DNA from: Larix sibirica
Lineage: Eukaryota > Streptophyta > Pinopsida > Pinales > Pinaceae
Assembly: GCA_004151065.3 (NCBI GenBank)
Contig: NWUY0304265058.1
Span: 917 to 11,178, forward strand
DNA length: 10,262 nucleotides
Direction of reading: 5' to 3'
How positions within the stretch are numbered: position 1 is the stretch's first letter; each line of letters opens with the position of its first letter. The notes below the pieces were generated by a model. That model saw nothing but the letters and a program-made list of their open reading frames with translations, had not been told where the DNA came from and made no database searches. The position numbers were made by a program, and so were the translations under genes. Shown here one piece after another: positions 1-7,300 of the stretch.

Positions 1-1
1 A

Positions 2-631
2 AGTGATTTTGAAGATCAACATTTGTTGTGTGAACTCTATTTGCATGAGTTGGTTTATTTCATGGAAGAAAGATTTAATCATGTTCCTTATGTGGGGGAT
101 ATACAGTTGAGGGCGTTCACTTCTTTTGTTACTAATCAGATGAATTGGTGGAATGTCTCTCAAACAATTCATAAAAATGAGGAGAATTCTACTCTATGGA
201 TTATAAGTGAACCACAATCCCCAGTTGTTATTATTGATGAATACAATAGGTTCCTTTGTTCTCTAGAAAATTTTAATTATATAGTATCACTTCATAAGGA
301 TGTCATAGATGCATGTGTAGGAACCATTACTCGCCAACAGTCATATGCACTGGAAGGTAGCAGATCTAGATGGGAAACATCTTCTGAATTTTTGAAGGAA
401 AGGCAACCATATTCTTATGAGAACTTTAATTATGTTATTGCTCGGGTTCCTAAGTATATCAAGTGTATTCATACTTGTGTCCCAAGTTGGATAGGATTGA
501 GATTTCATTTCCCACTCATTTGGTTTCCTGAGAAGAATTATTGGTATCTCTACATAATAACTAAGAAAGGTGAAAAGCAGTGTTGGGAAGAGTTGATTTC
601 TTGCATAGATTATAGAAACAAGGGAGAATAG
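2..631 (+). CDS. Unidentified ORF, 3' part only (209 codons in window)
   Basis: The frame is open from the left edge to a TAG at 629-631, so the true start lies outside the window. I do not recognise the family. The product is rich in aromatic residues, with a WW pair in its first third and a YWYLYII stretch near the C-terminus. It has no clear signal peptide and no long membrane segment. An ENFNY motif occurs twice (266-280 and 419-433), 51 codons apart, each followed by a hydrophobic run and an Ile/Cys-containing stretch, which hints at a degenerate internal repeat. Unlike the neighbouring frames it carries no stop or frameshift over 630 bases. It lies about 100 bases upstream of a purine tract and possible LTR, so it could be the last ORF of another retroelement. 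A host exon is also possible. Function unknown. Confidence 0.5.
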   Translation, partial: SDFEDQHLLCELYLHELVYFMEERFNHVPYVGDIQLRAFTSFVTNQMNWWNVSQTIHKNEENSTLWIISEPQSPVVIIDEYNRFLCSLENFNYIVSLHKDVIDACVGTITRQQSYALEGSRSRWETSSEFLKERQPYSYENFNYVIARVPKYIKCIHTCVPSWIGLRFHFPLIWFPEKNYWYLYIITKKGEKQCWEELISCIDYRNKGE

Positions 632-732
632 GTAGCATCATCATTTAATATCACCAATTTGCACCAAAGGAGCTCAGATCTTGATTCATACTCAAACAGT
701 AGTGTTGCATGAGGACATGCAATTGGATAGTT
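632..732. other. Non-coding stretch between the ORF and the purine tract
   Basis: No frame of interest is seen here. It resembles the untranslated stretch that in many LTR elements separates the last ORF from the polypurine tract, but it has no distinctive motif of its own. Confidence 0.3.
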
Positions 733-741
733 GGGGGGAGA
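733..741 (+). promoter_or_regulatory. Candidate polypurine tract
   Basis: Six G followed by AGA form an uninterrupted purine run. The run stops immediately before TGTTGGG, the kind of sequence that begins many plant LTRs. In LTR retrotransposons this tract primes plus-strand DNA synthesis and sits directly against the 3' LTR. Position and composition fit, but no internal domain of the matching element is identified, so this is an inference. Confidence 0.35.
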
Positions 742-841
742 TGTTGGGTGCTGAGAACTATCCTAAGAAGGTATAGCTTATTACTCATCTTGTTGTGTTA
801 ATGCTTAATTTACTTGTAAATCTGAGTGATGTTTCCCAACA
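742..841 (+). repeat. Possible short LTR (100 bp, TGTTGGG...CCCAACA)
   Basis: The block starts TGTTGGG (742-748) and ends CCCAACA (835-841), a perfect 7-bp terminal inverted repeat with TG...CA ends. A candidate polypurine tract lies immediately before it. The length is at the lower limit for LTRs, as in TRIM-type elements. The five bases either side (GGAGA and TGGCT) do not match, so it is not a solo LTR with a readable target duplication. No TATA box or AATAAA is seen inside. A chance inverted repeat cannot be excluded. Confidence 0.3.
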
Positions 842-877
842 TGGCTAATCTTTGATGAATTACTGAAGACAAATGTA

Positions 878-913
878 GATACACGGGATCGGTGTATCAG
901 CTTGCCGATACAC
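878..913. repeat. Overlapping small hairpins built from GATACAC
   Basis: GATACAC at 878-884, its exact complement GTGTATC at 892-898 and GATACAC again at 907-913. The middle arm can pair with either outer copy (loops of 7 and 8 bases), giving two mutually exclusive stems. The function is unknown. Confidence 0.6.
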
Positions 914-1019
914 GCATAAGGGATGAGCTCATGGCATACTTTGACTTTTCTAAGGATCCAAATCAGTTCCCTAATTCCACCAGTATATACCCTATTTCTT
1001 CATCCATGTGGCTTGCTAT

Positions 1020-1540
1020 ATTCGGGATCGATGGTGTGGCATAGTGTTCGGCCTAGCCTATGTAAGGCATTTTTTTACAAGACTGTTTTGGAGCTACTAA
1101 GTTACATCAAACCTCAGATGAAGGCAGTTTTGGCAAGACAGTTTTGNNTGAAGAACCACATTGAAAATTTAAGATTGATGTTGGAACATTGTAGATAGTA
1201 CACGATTTCATTGAATTTGAATAAATGCATTTTTTGTGCACTATTTGGCATATTGCTTGGTCATGTAGTCTGCAAATAGGGTCTGATAGTAGATCTTGCA
1301 AAGATCGTCATTTTTGTGGACATACCACCACCAACATCAATGCAACAGTTAATAAAAAATTTGGGACATACGGGTTACTGCAGGAAGTTCATTAAAGGAT
1401 ATGCACATATTACAGTGCCAATGGAGAAGTTATTAAAGAAGGATACAAAATTTCAGTGGAATGAAGAATGCCAGCAGAGCCTCAACATGCTAAAAGAAAA
1501 GATGGTGACTACGCCTATTTTGGTGTTCCCTATATGGAAA
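1020..1540 (+). pseudogene. Reverse transcriptase fragment (fingers/palm end, thumb)
   Basis: Homology becomes recognisable near 1035, around the segment that in intact elements reads PFGLCNAPATF, here badly garbled. It continues in frame 2 through KNHIENLRLMLEHCR (1151-1195), then SLN.NKC and LLGHVVCK, and on through the thumb motif LGHTGYCRKFIKGYA. Stops interrupt it at 1196-1198 and 1285-1287 (both TAG). The aspartate pair of the RT active site should lie just before 1147, but the stretch there is shortened and ends in two N, so the catalytic box cannot be read. The GTG at 1316 is only an internal codon and not a start. Polymerase activity is certainly lost. Confidence 0.85.
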
Positions 1541-1905
1541 AAGGAATTCCATTTTCATGTTGATGCATCATCCATTTCATTGGGTGCAGTCTTAGCTCAA
1601 CCAAGAGAGGAATATATTGATCACCCCATTTCATTTGCTAGGAGAAATTTATCCACAGTACAGAAAAATTATACTATGATAGAACGAGAAGGGTTAGGTC
1701 TGGTCTACACACTACGGAATTTCAGGAACTACCTACTAGGGGTCACTTTGAGATGTTCATTGACCATTCTGCTTTAAGGTACTTAGTTAACAAACCAGTG
1801 TTGGGGGTGGGATTTGCAAATAAATCTTATTATTTCAAGAGTATGACTTTGAGATCATAGTCAAACTAGGAAGATTAAATGTTGGACCTAACCATCTGTC
1901 TAGGT
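1541..1905 (+). pseudogene. RNase H domain of gypsy pol, frameshifted
   Basis: The domain would degrade the RNA strand during reverse transcription. It opens with FHFHVDASS, whose Asp is codon 1562-1564, and continues with GAVLAQ, HPISFA and an ERE motif at 1682-1690, all in frame 2. A one-base loss near 1737-1741 moves the reading to frame 1, where IDHSAL supplies the third acidic residue (1762-1764). A second indel in the G-rich run at 1804-1811 moves it to frame 3, followed by a TAA at 1821-1823. The final conserved acidic position, before HLSR, is Asn (AAC 1890-1892) where Asp is usual. It is therefore both frameshifted and catalytically damaged. Confidence 0.85.
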
Positions 1906-3284
1906 TGGAGACAAGGGAAGAACCAGCTAATTTGGATGACAACTTCCCATATGCACAATTGTTCTTGGTGAATATGGTAGATGAATATTTTGAAGATATT
2001 GTAGTGTTTCTAGCAACAATATTGACACTAGTTGGTTTATCAGTCAATCAAAAGAAACAATTGGTTGTAAAAGAATCAAACTACCAATTGATCGCAGGTC
2101 AGCTATACAAGTTGGGACCTTACGAAGTACTGAGGCGCTATGTTATAAAGCATGAGGGACCAATGGTTTTGGAAAAATATCATGAAGGGGTCGTAGGAGG
2201 CCACTACGCAGGAGAAGAAACCACCCAAATTATATTGTGAGCAGGAATTTGGTGGCCTACACTTCATAAAGTGGACTTTGGTAGCCTACACTTCATAAAG
2301 ATGCTAAGGAATACTATTGCACTTGTGATCTTTTTCAAAGAACAGGGAAACCATCTAGAAGAGATGAGATGTCGTTAGTGTTGTAGTCTTACTTTACTAG
2401 TTTTTGAGAAATTGGCTATTGACTTTGTAGGACCAATTAATCCCCCAGTAAAGAGTTCTGGAGCACGCTATATTATTACTGCGACATATTATTTGACTAG
2501 GTGGGATGAAGCATAACCAATGAAGGATTGTAGTGCTACAATTGCTGCAAATTTTTTATTTCAAAATGTAGTCATTAGATTTGGATTCCCACGAGATTTT
2601 TTGAGTGATCAAGGATCTCATTTTGTTAACAAAATTTTTGAGGCACTTACCCATGAATTTCATATTCATCACAGGAAAAGTACGACATATCATCCTAAAG
2701 CAAATGGGATTGTCAAAACATTCAACAAGATACTAGAACATGCTTTGACAAAGGTATGCAATGTGAACCACAACAATTGGGATGTAAGGATCCCTGCAGT
2801 TTTATGGGTGTACAAGAATAAATGTAAGAAGTTGACGGACCAAACACCATTCAAACTGGTATATGGTTAGGAAGCTATTATGCCAATGGAGCACATTGTG
2901 TCGATTTTAAGGGTTACTACATTCATAGGTATGTCAGACATCAGAGTTATCGGAGAGTAGTTGTCACATCTACTTCAGCTGGAGGAACACAGGTTCGTCG
3001 CAGGATTTCAACAACAAGTCTAAAAAGATCAGGAAAAGGCATGGCAAGATCAACACATTACAAGGAAATAGTTCCAGTGAGGAGATCAAGTTCCCATCTA
3101 TGACAGTAAGTTTCTCAAGCACCCAGAAAAGCTGAGAACACATTGGTTAGGGCCCTATATCATTAACTTTATTACAGAAGGATGTGTTATACAATTGTAG
3201 AATTTGCAGGGAGAAATCCTCAAGGGCTCGGTAAATGGAATCCGGTAGAAACCTTATAGGAACAGTCGTGCCTTCATGCCGTGA
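1906..3284 (+). pseudogene. Integrase of gypsy pol, multiply broken
   Basis: A linker and HHCC zinc finger come first: His at 2181-2183 and 2202-2204, and Cys at 2324-2326. The second Cys is replaced by Phe (TTT 2333-2335). A TGA (2238-2240) and a 29-bp tandem duplication interrupt this region. The frame moves from 3 to 2, then back to 3 near 2387. The catalytic core has Asp in AIDFVGP (2421-2423) and Asp in SDQGSHF (2607-2609). The Glu expected 36 codons later is Lys (AAA 2715-2717, in NGIVKTF). The C-terminal part is in frame 3 and retains the GPY/F module (3150-3158), but has stops at 2514, 2868, 2958, 3021, 3069, 3078, 3198 and 3246. The frame ends at TGA 3282-3284. It cannot insert DNA. 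Confidence 0.9.
2248..2300 (+). repeat. 29-bp tandem duplication inside the integrase remnant
   Basis: A 24-base segment at 2248-2271 recurs at 2277-2300 with one mismatch, giving a 29-base period. It duplicates the WWPTLHK-coding stretch. Because 29 is not a multiple of three, it shifts the frame from 3 to 2. Confidence 0.9.
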
Positions 3285-3533
3285 ATAAATTTGTACTGAT
3301 GCTTGTAAATAAAATAAAGAAGTTTTGGAAACCTCAATTTATTTTAATGTTGAAGGCAAGGTTTTGACAAGGTCAAAATTTTAGGAAACCCCAAGTTATT
3401 TCAGTGTCATAGTTGAATTAGTGTCAAAGTTAAGTAGTTGTAATGGGAAATTGTACATAAGACATATTTATGTCGAGGTCAGGTTTGTGTCACAGTTTCT
3501 CACGTGAATAATAAATGTTATATTAATTATGAA
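3285..3533 (+). other. AT-rich spacer between pol and the downstream ORF
   Basis: No gene is seen. Two diverged 28-base copies (3323-3350 and 3380-3407, 23 of 28 identical by eye) repeat at a 57-base period around a GGAAACC core. Between them is a perfect 7-bp hairpin, TTTTGAC/GTCAAAA, at 3362-3378. In a gypsy element of this layout the stretch would separate pol from the extra ORF and could carry a splice acceptor for a subgenomic RNA. I see no decisive signal for one. Confidence 0.5.
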
Positions 3534-6500
3534 AAACTGACGTCGTTGGTGGAGCATCTTGCATTAAATGAAAAAAAAACATGCTTGTGTGAACAAGATT
3601 GCCACCAGAAAAGGGAAATCATTAGCAACATTTGGTCTAATCTACTCGATTTCTTGGGAAACGACACTGAAAAGATGGACTGAAGGATGGAATTAAAATA
3701 CATAAAGAGGGATTAAGTGCATTGAGAGAATTTCCTAGCAGAGATCCGAGACCTTAGATTGTTGCAAAAGATTGAATCCCACTTTGAATTCATGGAGGAA
3801 GCTATGTCTGATGTGAGTGTTAAGCATATTTCAGTTCCAAAAGTTTCTACCTGCGCGACTGCACTAGTCCTGGAGGAGAAGTCCAAAATTGTATCAACTC
3901 ATGTTCCAACAAAACCACTGAAGAACAAAATATCCTCTACAAGGAAGGTAGCCGCCGAGATGAGTTTGAAGAGAAGAAATGATCAAGAGGTGTCTGGGTC
4001 TAGAGTTGGCTTATCATCGTTGATGCCGCCGTATGTACTATCGATAAATCCATACGTGAGGCTAGTGAATATTTGAATGCATTCAAAGTGCTTTGCGGTG
4101 CTTCCTACCATTTTGAAGGGAATTATCATTAAGGGAGATGTGATGGGGAAGATCAGCAAAATGTCATATGAAGACCACAAACTGAAGAAATTTCAAGAGT
4201 TTGCACCAGCTATGGAACCAACGTTGGAGCCGATAATCAAGACAACTTTTATAGAGACCATGCCATGGGCCTTTAGGTTGCAGCGGGTAGGTATTTTGTC
4301 GCTGATTGATATACCACACTTTGGGATGAAAATAGAAGTTAATGCATGCATAAAACAATTATTGTTATGTGTTCATGGAGGATTTTTGTGGCTTTACAAG
4401 AAAATTTCCCTGGACTTGGATTGATAGTGGAGATCATTAGGCTACCAAAGGATGGGATTAAGCCTTCCACATTCTTTGTTGCAAAATAAAAGGATAGGGA
4501 ATTGGTGAACAAAATGACAACAAAGTACAACTTAACGAAGGACAAGTAGTGGTATGGAATAGCCTCGATCGATGACTAGGTAGTGTGCTTTACAGCAAAG
4601 GCATTGCTGATTAAATTGATAAGGAAGTGTCAGCTGAATCAAGTTCCTGTGACGGTGATTACAGTGGTGGAGAAGTGTGTTGAGGGGGTGCAGATGAATT
4701 AGGAAACCTTTCTGATCAATGAGTTTCTGAGTGATTTCCAGGATTCATAAGATTACGGTAAGCCATTCCGTTATTCCACGTTGATTTTGTTGATTTCATT
4801 TGTTGCATGGGCGGAGCCGGAGGACTACCAAGTGATGGATTGTCTCCCTCGTCATTTTTTGGCTGTGTGCTATGCAAAATTAGGGTTCATCGACAAGCGC
4901 AAGAGACAAATTGAGAATAATGTGTAGTTTTACTTGCACCTGGAAGCACTTCAGTATCATGTCCCAATGGTGCCATGGGTAGAAAATTCGACCCTCATCA
5001 GATTTAGGGGATTTATTAATTTTACGTATGGACCCAACCACATGTCTCTTTAGGCGCGACATGACCCAGACAAGTAGTGGTTGGTGTCAACATTGAAGTT
5101 ATCAGAGCTTGGCATATTTTCAATAATAGAAGAATGGCCGCTAGAATGGAAGATGGTTTTCGAGGCTGAGCAAATATCGATAGACAAGTCAGAGAAGGAT
5201 CGACATGGTGAAGATAAATACAAATATCTAGCTGGGAGAGCTGCGGGACACATCCATACACAAGAAAAATCGCAGGAGGAAGTTCGGGAATCAATTGCAA
5301 TAGAGTCGAATCCCAAGTCAAGGGAGAAGCAAAAAACAACTGTGATGCAAGGTCCAAGGAAGAAATCAAAGGAATCAAGGGAAAATGTTGTCTTAGCCTT
5401 GACAAAAGATGACATCAACATTTTGTGTGACTACATGATATAGGTTGTTGAGGAAACTTGTAATCTTGTTGAGCAAGGAAACATGTAGTTGTTTGTAGGG
5501 GTAACAGATCAACTCGAAGGACTCTGACAAGCTATCTAGGGACTTATTCTAGCTCCTACACAAACAAGAGTTTCGCAGCAGACTGGAGGAAGAGCTAAGG
5601 AGGAGGAAATGCCATAGGAATTGATGTTGATGACAGGAAAGGTAGTCCAGTTGCTGCCAAGAGCAATAAGTTTTGTGGATCTAGGTCTATAGGAACAAGC
5701 TCACAAGTTGAGTTATGTCGAGTTGCAGTTATCAGTATTTCCTATGTTTATATTACAGAATCTTTAGCAGCATATTGTTGTAGAGATCAAGCTATGCAAG
5801 GAGATGACATATGATAAGATGATTAAGTAACAGATTTAGCATACTATGCTACAAGAGGAATTTGAGAAGATGCACAAGGAAAAGGAACTTGTTGCACAAG
5901 AAAAAGAACAACTACAAAATGTTGTCGCGAAATATTTCCACACAGTGCCAAAGGCCGAAGTAGCTGATGATATGGCTCTGGAAGAGAAAATCCATAGGCT
6001 GGTTAGAGTCCCGTTGGGGTTCCAAGATAAGATGGAAGAGATAGAAGAAACATTAGTACTAAGCACACAACCTAAAGTGGCAGAGTAGCGATGGGAAGAA
6101 GTACAAGGGGCCCTCTAGAGTATCTAGGAGTCTGAGGCTCATGCATTAAAATGTATGAATAAGTGTCACAAACTTGGGCCACTTTGTTCGAAGATGTAGA
6201 GCTTCAGGATATCATTGTTAGGATAGGGACCGCGAAGGAAAAGATGGTAAACATGTGGGATCTTTTAAATAATTTGTCACCAATGGAAAGGATGTGGAAG
6301 GCTACAGAAAACAAGCCATTACAGGCAGAAATTAACCAATTAAGGGTTCAACAGTAGAAGAAAATAGCAAGGTTTGAAGTGCTTCAGACTAAAGCTGAAC
6401 AAGTCTCTAGAAAAATTGGGGGAGAGCATGCCGAGATCGAAAAGGAAGTCACCTAGAATGTTGAGAAAAGTAAATACCATGTCACTTCAAAACTGGTTAA

Positions 6501-6632
6501 TGAAATTTAACCAAAAAAAAGAGGTTGTTCAACACTCAGTTGAGGAAAGGAACCAATTTTATGAAGAGGTTTTGTCACAGATGAAGGAACCAATGGAACA
6601 AACTTGAAGTGGCTAAGGATGAGCCAAATTGA
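3534..6632 (+). pseudogene. Decayed long ORF downstream of integrase, function unknown
   Basis: The reading starts in frame 3 (clean from about 3444 to 3680, continuing to about 4015), passes to frame 2 (about 4016-6150), frame 1 (about 6150-6508), frame 2 after an A8 run (6512-6519), and frame 3 for the last codons, ending TGA 6630-6632. That is roughly 1,030 codons with about 31 stops, mostly TAG. The N-terminus looks helical (IRDLRLLQKIESHF, from about 3744) and is followed by a basic KRR region. The middle looks globular, with a VAWAEPEDYQ stretch near 4810. Codons at 5220-5400 are extremely Lys/Glu/Ser rich, and two coiled-coil stretches follow (about 5846-5930 and 6190-6500). I see no signal peptide or clear fusion-protein features. 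Its position matches the env-like/extra ORF of Tat/Athila elements. The true start is uncertain and the role unknown. Confidence 0.7.
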
Positions 6633-6835
6633 GTGTTGGGGGCTAATTGGGCCATGTAAATTTTTGAGGTTAAATTTTGGGAAGTTTTGATGTGAATTGG
6701 GCCAAGGTAAAGTGGTGCGACGAGGAGTAGTCAACTCCAAAGAAGCGACCAGGAATCCAGGAAACCGGGAATTTTGACATTATCAAGGGTGGAGTTAAGT
6801 GAATTAGTTAGAAATTTTTTCCACTTAGATTAATG

Positions 6836-6862
6836 AGTGGAGTAGTTAATTAGTGGAGTAGT
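6836..6862 (+). repeat. U3 direct repeat, 16-base period
   Basis: AGTGGAGTAGT occurs at 6836-6846 and again at 6852-6862, about 30 bases upstream of the TATA box. Short direct repeats in U3 are common enhancer-like elements in plant LTRs. No role is shown here. Confidence 0.6.
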
Positions 6863-6888
6863 GGGAGCGGGCCAAGCTGTGTGCACCC

Positions 6889-6896
6889 TATAAATA
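6889..6896 (+). promoter_or_regulatory. TATA box of the LTR promoter
   Basis: TATAAATA lies in the middle of the probable LTR and is preceded by a GC-richer stretch. RNA polymerase II transcription of the element would begin roughly 25-35 bases downstream, marking the U3/R border near 6920. Confidence 0.65.
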
Positions 6897-7081
6897 TGTA
6901 ATGGGTTGGGATTTTTGGGTCAGTTAGTGAATTAGCGAGCTAGTAGATCTCCTATTTTGAACCTATGTTTTGGTTGAAGAGTCGCATGATCTGTAAGCTG
7001 TGTGCGCCGGTCTACTGTAAGAGAGGGAAGAATCTATAATTCATTGAGACATGAAGTGTTTATTTTTTACTAAAACTCATG

Positions 7082-7087
7082 AATAAA
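7082..7087 (+). terminator. Polyadenylation signal of the LTR
   Basis: AATAAA lies about 190 bases after the TATA box and is followed by a T-rich stretch (TTTTGTGGTTTTCTCCC). This placement would define an R region of roughly 170-190 bases ending near 7110. Confidence 0.55.
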
Positions 7088-7191
7088 GAAGACGCTTTTG
7101 TGGTTTTCTCCCGTATGGGTTTCCACTTCATTTCTAGTGTCTAATGTGTATGATTTGTGATGATTTGTTAAGTTTATTCCTGTAGCCCCCA

Positions 7192-7300
7192 TAGATACTT
7201 CGGAAGATACTTTGAACGATACTTCATCTACTTTGCAGGTGTTTCTGAAAGGGTATTAAACCCTTTTGGGCCAGTATCCTGGAGTTTTGTTGGTATTTAG
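7192..7300 (+). repeat. Short 12-base-period GATACTT repeat and hairpin after the LTR
   Basis: GATACTT begins at 7194, 7206 and 7218, three copies exactly 12 bases apart. Farther on, AAAGGG (7248-7253) and CCCTTT (7261-7266) form a perfect 6-bp stem around TATTAAA. If the LTR really ends beyond 7191, these would be U5 features rather than flank. Confidence 0.6.

Larger units (their letters stand above)
1020..7191 (+). mobile_element. Degraded, 5'-truncated Ty3/gypsy retrotransposon
   Basis: Reading rightward, the order is the end of reverse transcriptase, RNase H, integrase with a GPY/F module, a long additional ORF and an LTR with TATA and AATAAA. RT before integrase identifies Ty3/gypsy (Metaviridae) rather than copia. 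A long ORF between integrase and the 3' LTR is typical of the Tat/Athila branch. No chromodomain is seen after integrase, which also fits that branch. The 5' LTR, primer-binding site, gag, protease and N-terminal RT are missing. The left junction near 1020 is approximate. The coding parts carry several frameshifts and tens of stops, so the copy is old and cannot act on its own. Confidence 0.88.
6637..7191 (+). repeat. Probable 3' LTR (about 555 bp)
   Basis: It begins TGGGGGCTA (6637-6645) and ends TAGCCCCCA (7183-7191), a perfect 9-bp terminal inverted repeat with TG...CA ends. Inside are, in order, a direct repeat in the probable U3, a TATA box (6889-6896) and AATAAA (7082-7087), the expected U3-R-U5 arrangement. 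It starts four bases after the stop of the preceding ORF. Two oddities: no clean polypurine tract precedes it, and the border could instead be TGTTGGGGG at 6634. The right end might also lie farther out, near CAAACA around 7334-7339. The partner 5' LTR is outside the window, so identity to it cannot be judged. Confidence 0.65.

Noticed and set aside
1835-2047. Minus-strand 70-codon frame.
   Set aside because: It is antisense to recognisable RNase H/integrase-linker sequence and has no features of its own.
4077-4424. 115-codon frame with an ATG start in frame 3.
   Set aside because: From about 4016 the protein-like reading is in frame 2, joining smoothly to the clean segments at 4379-5440. 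The frame 3 peptide looks like an off-frame product.
5022-5421. Two overlapping minus-strand frames (127 and 123 codons) opposite the downstream ORF; some Tat elements carry an antisense ORF here.
   Set aside because: They lie opposite the Lys/Glu/Ser-rich sense segment, whose codon composition rarely creates antisense stops. Their peptides show no recognisable domain, so shadow frames are the simpler reading.
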